From NCBI GenBank assembly GCA_964585225.1, contig CAZPCZ010000046.1, positions 1 to 10,879 on the forward strand: a stretch of DNA of 10,879 nucleotides, read 5' to 3'. A program made the translations under genes and the position numbers. Of the stretch, positions 5,898-10,879 are shown piece after piece. The notes below the pieces were generated by a model. It was not told where the DNA came from. It was given only the letters and a program-made list of their open reading frames with translations, and did not search any database. The number at the start of each line of letters is the position of its first letter. Position 1 is the first letter of the stretch. Source of the DNA: CAZPCZ01 sp964585225 (GTDB taxonomy: Bacteria > Patescibacteriota > Patescibacteriia > JACPHY01).

Positions 5898-7058
5898 ATG
5901 CGCGTCCTTTTCGTCGGTGGTGGAACATTGGGTTCGGTGACGCCGTTGCTCGCGGTGGCGGAAACGCTCCGTGAGAAAAAGGCACCGGGTGTTCTCGGCA
6001 TCGGAAAAACACCCGGTGTCTTTTTCTGGGGGACGCGCACTGGACCCGAGCGCGCGCTCGTTGAGGCGGCGGGGATTCCATTCCGGCCCATTCCCGCCGG
6101 GAAACTCCGACGGTACTGGGATCTCCGGAATATCGTCGACCTCGTCGTGGTGAAGTGGGCGTTTTGTGTCGCGTTCGTCCGGTTCATCCGTTGGCGACCA
6201 TCGGTGGTGGTGGGCGCCGGAAGTTTCGTCCAAGTGCCAGTGATGTGGGCGGCGTCGTTCTTGCGCATCCCGATCATCATCCATCAGCTCGACGTTCGGT
6301 CATCGCTCGCGAACCGCCTCGTCGCACCGTTCGCAACGCGCATCACCGCGGTGTTTCCGGCCAGCGCGCATGCATTTGGACGCAAACCCGTCGAGATTGT
6401 CGGCAATCCCGTGCGCCGAGCGATCCTCGTCGCGCGCGACCTTGACCCGCGCGCGGCGAAGCGTCACTTCGGTTTCAGTGGTGATCGTCCCGTCCTCCTC
6501 GTCCTCGGCGGCGGCACCGGCGCACAGGCGTTGAACGAGCTCGTGTCATCCTCCCTTTCTCTCCTCACCCCCCACGCGGATGTGATCCATGTGATGGGGA
6601 GGGGGAAGGGAGGAACATCCGAATGCCACGAATTTCATCCGAATGATCCGAATATTCGGAACATTCGGATCCGGCATTCGGAGTATTCGGATGTTCATTA
6701 CCGCCCCTTCGAACTCCTCACCGACGGCCTCCCCTCCGCCTATGCCGCCGCAGACCTTGTCATCAGCCGCGCGGGTATGGGAACGATCACCGAGCTCGCT
6801 GCGCTCGGGAAACCCATGGTGCTCATCCCGATGCCCGGGACCCACCAGGAAGCGAACGCGACTGCCCTCAAGGCAGCCGGTGCGGCGGTGGTATGGGATC
6901 AACGGGAGCTCACCGTTGAGGTCTTTGCATCGAACGTCGTTGGGCTCCTCGAGGATGCCGAGCGACTGCGGTCGCTCGCCGCACGGACAGTGTCCGTCCT
7001 GCCATCGGGCGCAGCGGAGCGCATCGCGGGGTTCCTCAAAGCCAATCCTTTCGCTTGA
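5898..7058 (+). CDS. murG: UDP-GlcNAc:lipid I N-acetylglucosaminyltransferase with two in-frame palindromic inserts
   Basis: MurG is a peripheral GT-B glycosyltransferase that adds GlcNAc to lipid I to make lipid II on the inner membrane face. The 386-residue reading has the N-terminal loop GGGTLGSVTP (7-16), a lipid-side GPERALVEAAGIPF (49-62), VGNPVRRAIL (168-177), GGGTGAQALN (204-213) and the donor-side SRAGMGTITELAALGKP (290-306) and PGTHQEANA (313-321). The histidine of the usual GGTGGH loop, proposed as catalytic base in E. coli, is Ser13 here. The protein is about 30 residues longer than the E. coli one. Residues about 27-43 are encoded by a 54-bp hairpin, and about 239-267 by the 84-bp element, both in variable loops. 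Removing the 84 bp leaves frame and motif order intact (RGKG-D-YRPFELL). The gene follows the ATPase stop by 21 nt and shows no clear ribosome site. The last 23 nt overlap corA on the other strand. Confidence 0.93.
   Translation: MRVLFVGGGTLGSVTPLLAVAETLREKKAPGVLGIGKTPGVFFWGTRTGPERALVEAAGIPFRPIPAGKLRRYWDLRNIVDLVVVKWAFCVAFVRFIRWRPSVVVGAGSFVQVPVMWAASFLRIPIIIHQLDVRSSLANRLVAPFATRITAVFPASAHAFGRKPVEIVGNPVRRAILVARDLDPRAAKRHFGFSGDRPVLLVLGGGTGAQALNELVSSSLSLLTPHADVIHVMGRGKGGTSECHEFHPNDPNIRNIRIRHSEYSDVHYRPFELLTDGLPSAYAAADLVISRAGMGTITELAALGKPMVLIPMPGTHQEANATALKAAGAAVVWDQRELTVEVFASNVVGLLEDAERLRSLAARTVSVLPSGAAERIAGFLKANPFA
5974..6027 (+). repeat. In-frame terminator-like hairpin inside murG
   Basis: Arm 5974-5993 (AGAAAAAGGCACCGGGTGTT) pairs with arm 6008-6027 over 20 positions. 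The only non-Watson-Crick pair, G5982 with T6019, would be a G-U pair in RNA. The loop is 14 nt (5994-6007). The GC-rich stem ends in A5 on one side and T5 on the other, so it looks like an intrinsic terminator on both strands, yet it lies about 77-130 nt into murG. It encodes the repetitive peptide KKAPGVLGIGKTPGVFF. I see no second copy in the window. It may be another class of palindromic insert, an attenuator, or both. Confidence 0.75.
6613..6696 (+). repeat. 84-bp palindromic element, copy 2 (in frame within murG)
   Basis: It starts GAACATCCGAATG and ends TATTCGGATGTTC, a terminal inverted repeat matching at 12 of 13 positions. A central palindrome, TCCGAATATTCGGA, extends past one mismatch into ATCCGAATG and CATTCGGAT, giving about 17 bases per arm. 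The length is a multiple of three. It is read as TSECHEFHPNDPNIRNIRIRH (240-260) and the residues that follow, a sequence with no counterpart in the MurG family. Four of the six frames of each copy are free of stops. There is no target-site duplication that I can see. Confidence 0.92.
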
Positions 7059-7986
7059 AGTACCAGTAGAGGAGTGCGGTTGCGGCGATCATGACGGCGA
7101 GTGCGCCGTAGAAGCCCCACCGTGCGTGCGCGATCGGGATGAGGTCGAAGTTCATGCCGAAGATGGACGCGATGAGCGATGGGATGAGGATGATCGCGCC
7201 CCAGCTCGTCACGCGCTTCATCGTGATGTTCACCGCGTTCGAGATGACGGAGAGGTGGACCTCGAGCGTCGAGGTGAGGATGTCGCGGTACGTCGCGTCG
7301 AGTTCGACGAGCTGCACGATCTGGTCGTGGAGCGTGCGGAACTTCGAGAGGAGGCGGGGGTCGAGGAACTGCGCGTACGCTTTCTCGATGCCGCCGACGA
7401 CCTCGCGGTTCCCGACGAGCGCCTTGTGGAAGTAGATGAGCGTCTTCTTCAGCCGGTAGATTGTCTCCATCGTGCGCGACTCGCCGTTCGTCGATCGGAT
7501 GTTGCGCTCGACGCGATCAATCTCATCGTCCATGCGTTCAAGGACGCTGAAGTACGACGCGGTGATCTCGTCGAGGATCGTGAAGAGGAGCGCGGTGGCG
7601 CCCTCCGAGAAGATCGTGGTCCGGCGCGCCTCCGGTAGCGTACGGATGTGCTCGATCGAGCGGGAGTGGTACGGGGTGACCGAGATGAGGTCGTTCTTCG
7701 CCTTCGAGACCGCGAGGATGATCGGCTTCGTGAGGAACTCCTTGTCCTTCCGAGGCGATCGGATGACGACAATGGAGAACGTTGTCGTGTCGCGGAGCGT
7801 CGGCCGCTGCGTTGGCGATAGGAGTTCCTGGAACTCCTCCGCATCGAGGCCGATGTGCGACGCGGCGTCCGTGAGCTCCTCCGGCGTCGGTTCCCAGTAG
7901 TGTACCCACGTGCACGTCCGACGCTTGAGGTCATCAAGCGTCCCGTCGCGGATCTTGCCCTGGTCAATGGTGAGGACGTTGCGCAT
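7036..7986 (-). CDS. corA: CorA-family magnesium/divalent cation transporter
   Basis: CorA forms a pentameric inner-membrane channel for Mg2+ and related ions. The 316-residue protein has the expected long cytoplasmic N-terminal domain, a long helical stalk (about 140-260), two C-terminal membrane helices (about 262-280 and 291-309), the signature GMN (277-279) at the end of the first helix, and a basic tail KRKDWL. The length matches the family. I chose ATG 7986. An in-frame GTG at 8001 lies inside the tRNA-Lys gene and is rejected. The start codon lies 3 nt (CCC) after the tRNA CCA, with no ribosome site possible outside the tRNA, so the mRNA is probably released by tRNA 3' processing and translated as nearly leaderless. 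The 3' end overlaps murG by 23 nt, tail to tail. Confidence 0.94.
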   Translation of the reverse strand: MRNVLTIDQGKIRDGTLDDLKRRTCTWVHYWEPTPEELTDAASHIGLDAEEFQELLSPTQRPTLRDTTTFSIVVIRSPRKDKEFLTKPIILAVSKAKNDLISVTPYHSRSIEHIRTLPEARRTTIFSEGATALLFTILDEITASYFSVLERMDDEIDRVERNIRSTNGESRTMETIYRLKKTLIYFHKALVGNREVVGGIEKAYAQFLDPRLLSKFRTLHDQIVQLVELDATYRDILTSTLEVHLSVISNAVNITMKRVTSWGAIILIPSLIASIFGMNFDLIPIAHARWGFYGALAVMIAATALLYWYFKRKDWL

Positions 7987-7989
7987 GGG

Positions 7990-8065
7990 TGGTGCCTCCA
8001 CCAGGGCTCGAACCTGGAACCTCCTCCTTAAAAGGGAGTTGCTCTGCCAGTTGAGCTATGGAGGC
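7990..8065 (-). tRNA. trnK: tRNA-Lys (anticodon TTT), CCA encoded
   Basis: The minus strand folds as a full 76-nt tRNA. The acceptor GCCTCCA pairs with TGGAGGC, the D stem is GCTC/GAGC around AACTGGCA, the anticodon loop is CTTTTAA (anticodon TTT), and the T arm is CCAGG-TTCGAGC-CCTGG. The discriminator is A and CCA is encoded. The 27-43 pair reads A-G, a mismatch, while the other four anticodon-stem pairs are good. The 5' end is 39 bp from the divergent gene at 8105, so its promoter must share that gap; TATAGC (complement of 8089-8094) is a possible -10. corA follows after 3 nt and is probably cotranscribed. Confidence 0.96.
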
Positions 8066-8087
8066 GAACGTCGGGGCTACGGACCCG

Positions 8088-8096
8088 TGCTATACT
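8088..8096 (+). promoter_or_regulatory. Extended -10 promoter, leaderless, for the exported propeller protein
   Basis: TGCTATACT is an extended -10 with hexamer TATACT (8091-8096). There is no good -35. The ATG at 8105 begins 8 nt later, the same geometry as at 4597-4611, which predicts transcription starting at or next to the start codon. The site lies in the 39-bp gap shared with the tRNA promoter on the other strand. Confidence 0.7.
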
Positions 8097-8104
8097 TCAC
8101 TTCT

Positions 8105-10879
8105 ATGAAACCTCCACGCGAGCGCGTCGTCCAGATCACCGCCGCGACCCTCATCGTGGCGGGCATCGTCGTCCTCTCGCAGATTCGCGCGGCAACGCTG
8201 ACGTACGCGGAGGATTTCGATTCCACGACCGCGCGCGATTCAGCGACGACCGCTCGATGGGACACGGGGACCGGCGACGTCCGCCTGCCGTCCGGGAGTG
8301 CGTCGTGGGCCGCGGTCGGCGACCTCGCGAACCTCGACGTGACCGCGCTCGCGTTCTCCCCATCATTCGCGAGCGACAAGGCCGCATTCGCCGGTGTGGC
8401 GAGTGGGATCTACCGGACCACGGACGGCGGGTCCACATGGGCGCGCGTCGCTGCCCCGACGAAGGCGGTGATCCGCATCGCGTTCTCCCCATCGTTCGCG
8501 AGCGACGGGACTGCGTTCGCGGTCACGAACGGAGATGGGCTCTGGCGGACGACGAACAGCGGCGCGTCATGGGCGAAGATCAACGCCGGGGCGAGCGGGT
8601 TCGGCGTTGCCGTCTCACCGTCGTACGCGAGCGACCGCACCGTATTCGTCTCGACATTCACGAGCATCAAGAAGAGCGCGGATGGTGGGGCGACGTGGAC
8701 CGATCAACAGAACGGAATTGACGCGACCGTCATTGAGAACGGTGATCTCCGCGGTATCGCGATCTCCCGTTCGTACGGGTCAGATCAGACGGTATTTGCG
8801 ACCGCGCTCGGATTCGGAATGTACCGGTCAACGGATGGCGGCGCGACGTGGACCATCGCGAACCCCGAGAACCTTGCGGTCCAGTACGCGACGGTCGTCG
8901 CGGCCGGTTCCGGGGGGAGGGTCGCTGGCGCGTTCCTCGACGAGGCGTATGCGAGCACGAACAACGGGACGACGTGGTCGAAGGTGTACAGCGGTGATGT
9001 GAACGACCTCGCGTACGGTTCCGACGGGACGCTCTTCCTCGCGACCGCAGCCGGACCGCTCCGTTCCGGAAGCGCGATCGCGAGCGGGTGGCCGGCGAGC
9101 GCGGCGAAATCCATCGCGGTCGCCGCGACGTACCCAGCTTCCGGGAGCGTCCTCGCCGGTCGCTCCACCGGTGCCTCCCGCACGGAGACGGGATTCTCGA
9201 CATCCGCCGTCGCCATCTCGAAGGTCGTGGACACGACGTCGTACCGCATCACGCGAGCGACGCTCACTCCAACCGCTGAGCTCCCCGCGGGAACGTCCAT
9301 CACGTACCACCTGAGCGTGAAGGATGGGGCAGCCAAGTGGGAGGGCCCGGTGACGCCCGGGATCGCGTGGACGTTCGCGGAGGTTGGCTCCTCGCTCCGG
9401 TGGCGCGCGTCGCTCTCGACGACCGACGCCGCAGCGACGCCGGTGCTCACCGCGCTCACGATCGCGTACGAAGCGGATGACGCGCTTCGTGCGCCGACGC
9501 CGACCGCGGGGACGGCAGCGGCGACCTCGATCCGCTGGAAGTTCACAGACACCGCGGCGGACGAGACCGGGTTCGAGCTCCACGCCGGGACGCACGGAGC
9601 GGAGAACGAGCGCGTCGTCGTGACGACGAAACCGAAGGCGGTGAGCAACTTCACGTTCCTCGAGGAGACTGGGCTCACGCCGAATACGGAAGTCTGTGAT
9701 CGGCACGTCCACACGCTGCGCAGCGAGGAGGTGTCCGCGCCATCAGAATCGTACGGGTGTACTGTGACGCTCGCCGTGGTGCCGCCGAAGCCATCGGCGA
9801 GCGACGTCGGGACCACGACCGTCGCGCTGACGCTTGGCCAGGATGCGCGGAATCCGGCCGACACCGAGGTCGCGATTCGGGACACACGATCCGCGAAGTA
9901 CGTCGGAGCAGATGGGGCGTTTGGTGCAGCGGGGCCATCATGGAAGACGACGAGCCGGTGGGGGAGCGCGGTGGCCATCCGTTCGCTCGCGCCGGAGACG
10001 AGCTACGCGTTCTGCGTCCTCGCGCGGAACCGCAGCCGTGTGGAGACCGCATGCTCGGACACCGCGGCTGCGCAAACGCTCCCCGAGCCTCGGACACCGG
10101 AGCCGCCGCCAACGAATCAACCACCGGTGAACCAACCGCCCGTGAATCAGCCCCCAGTGAATCAGCCAGAACCGCCGCCTGATCGTGGTTCCCCCCTCAC
10201 GAACCAGCCGCCAGTGAATCAGCCGCCGGTGAACCAGCCGCCGATCAATGAGCCGCCCGTGAACCAACCACCGACGAACGCGCCCCCGATCAATACACCA
10301 GAGCCGTCAACGGGTGGAACCCCAGCGACACCAACCGGTCCGACGGTGACCGCGGCGGCGCTCCCGACGATGGTGATCGCGGCCCCAGCGGATGGTGCGA
10401 CGACGAACGCGCAGACGATCGTCGTGAGCGGCGTGGGTCCGGTCAGCGCACCGATTTCCCTCGCGGTTGATGGCGCGGTGGTCGGAGGGAGCCTGAGCGA
10501 TGCGTCTGGCGCGTTCGCCTTCCTCGCGCCAGCGCTCCCCGACGGTCCACACACGGCGACCGCAACCGCAACGGTGACCGGCGGTGCTGCGGTCGTGTCG
10601 AGTACGCGATTCACGCTTGATCGCACCCCGCCGCCGACACCCGTTGTCCAGGAGGCGCGTGCGGTGGAACGCGTGGAATCCCGCACGACACAGGGCGCCT
10701 TCGACGTCACCATGGAGGTCCGTGGAACGCTCACCGTCGAGGAATTCACATCCCTCGACGCGCTCCTCATCACCATTGCCTCTGATCCCGTGACGTTCAC
10801 GTACCGACCGACGAGTCGCGAGTGGATGTACCGAAAGACAACACCACTCGAACCGGGGGCGCATACCGTCCGCGTCGCG
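8105..10879 (+). CDS. Large exported Asp-box beta-propeller protein with Pro-rich and Ig-like regions (3' end missing)
   Basis: The frame is open for 925 codons to the window end with no stop, so the C-terminus is missing. Residues 8-29 form a signal peptide or anchor (ITAATLIVAGIVVLSQIRA). A motif DSATTARWDTGTGDVRLPS (42-60) follows, of a kind I recall from CPR exported proteins. Five Asp-box (BNR-like) motifs end in tryptophans at 112, 156, 198, 249 and 291, for example TTDGGSTW and STDGGATW, alternating with SPSFASD/SPSYASD strands, so this is a beta-propeller. Next come a beta-sandwich-like region ending near 460 and fibronectin type III-like domains (about 470-660, IRWKFTDTAADETGF). A linker of about 13 NQPPV-like repeats follows (666-733), then a bacterial Ig-like domain (from about 756). 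The role is probably surface binding or adhesion; ligand and enzyme activity are unknown. It is transcribed away from tRNA-Lys. Confidence 0.9.
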   Translation, partial: MKPPRERVVQITAATLIVAGIVVLSQIRAATLTYAEDFDSTTARDSATTARWDTGTGDVRLPSGSASWAAVGDLANLDVTALAFSPSFASDKAAFAGVASGIYRTTDGGSTWARVAAPTKAVIRIAFSPSFASDGTAFAVTNGDGLWRTTNSGASWAKINAGASGFGVAVSPSYASDRTVFVSTFTSIKKSADGGATWTDQQNGIDATVIENGDLRGIAISRSYGSDQTVFATALGFGMYRSTDGGATWTIANPENLAVQYATVVAAGSGGRVAGAFLDEAYASTNNGTTWSKVYSGDVNDLAYGSDGTLFLATAAGPLRSGSAIASGWPASAAKSIAVAATYPASGSVLAGRSTGASRTETGFSTSAVAISKVVDTTSYRITRATLTPTAELPAGTSITYHLSVKDGAAKWEGPVTPGIAWTFAEVGSSLRWRASLSTTDAAATPVLTALTIAYEADDALRAPTPTAGTAAATSIRWKFTDTAADETGFELHAGTHGAENERVVVTTKPKAVSNFTFLEETGLTPNTEVCDRHVHTLRSEEVSAPSESYGCTVTLAVVPPKPSASDVGTTTVALTLGQDARNPADTEVAIRDTRSAKYVGADGAFGAAGPSWKTTSRWGSAVAIRSLAPETSYAFCVLARNRSRVETACSDTAAAQTLPEPRTPEPPPTNQPPVNQPPVNQPPVNQPEPPPDRGSPLTNQPPVNQPPVNQPPINEPPVNQPPTNAPPINTPEPSTGGTPATPTGPTVTAAALPTMVIAAPADGATTNAQTIVVSGVGPVSAPISLAVDGAVVGGSLSDASGAFAFLAPALPDGPHTATATATVTGGAAVVSSTRFTLDRTPPPTPVVQEARAVERVESRTTQGAFDVTMEVRGTLTVEEFTSLDALLITIASDPVTFTYRPTSREWMYRKTTPLEPGAHTVRVA
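10115..10303 (+). repeat. 15-nt tandem repeat encoding NQPPV-like linker
   Basis: Units of 15 nt encode N-Q-P-P-V with variants (NEPPV, NQPPI, NAPPI, NQPEP). They form two blocks around a short PPDRGSPLT interruption. Synonymous changes between units (CAA/CAG, CCA/CCG/CCC) show that the repeat is not a recent slippage product throughout. It should form an extended, rigid linker between the propeller/Fn3 part and the Ig-like part of the exported protein. Confidence 0.85.

Noticed and set aside
7987..8001. GTG start of corA at 8001
   Set aside because: It would use the tRNA-Lys acceptor stem as coding sequence. ATG 7986 fits CorA better.
8809..8822. Third copy of the palindromic element, from an ATTCGGAATG match
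   Set aside because: Only about ten bases agree and neither the terminal repeats nor the interior are present. It is a chance match within the exported-protein gene, as is GCATTCGGTT at about 5271.
10115..10303. Regular repeats resembling a CRISPR array
   Set aside because: The period is 15 nt with no spacers, in frame with a long coding region, and encodes NQPPV-like units.

Overview
The window reads as a GC-rich chromosome segment from a bacterium of the Patescibacteria (Candidate Phyla Radiation). This is an inference. It rests on the MurG nucleotide-binding loop of the type GGGTLGSVTPLLA instead of GGTGGH, a small three-helix membrane protein with an HYxxxFGID motif ahead of mraY, a secreted Asp-box protein starting with a CPR-style motif, and several apparently leaderless genes. 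The standard code is used (TGA is a stop). A group such as Uhrbacteria is possible but not shown.

Layout. A pilB-type pilus ATPase gene fills 73-1836/1848 on the minus strand. A divergent promoter region (about 1849-1960) separates it from a plus-strand cell-envelope run: a small membrane protein (1961-2338), mraY (2341-3381) and ftsW (3378-4508), all touching or overlapping. An AAA_14/DUF4143 ATPase with its own promoter (4611-5876) sits between ftsW and murG (5898-7058). murG overlaps the tail of a convergent corA gene (7036-7986, minus), whose start codon lies 3 nt after the CCA end of tRNA-Lys(TTT) (7990-8065, minus). Divergent from the tRNA, a large exported beta-propeller protein begins at 8105 and is still open at the window end.

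How the genes work together. MraY makes lipid I, MurG turns it into lipid II, and FtsW polymerises lipid II at the septum, so the centre of the window is the membrane half of peptidoglycan synthesis. PilB would power a type IV pilus. The large secreted protein is probably displayed at the surface.

The most unusual signal is an 84-bp palindromic element present twice in the same orientation (76 of 84 positions identical). One copy is inserted in frame in murG as 28 codons. The other forms almost exactly the predicted 5' leader of pilB and supplies one of its two possible ATG codons. A different 54-bp hairpin, also in frame, lies near the 5' end of murG and looks like an intrinsic terminator. 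The host gene seems to tolerate palindromic inserts in protein loops, as described for Rickettsia palindromic elements. A second pattern is regulatory: at three genes a -10 box ends exactly 8 nt before the start codon, which predicts leaderless mRNAs.
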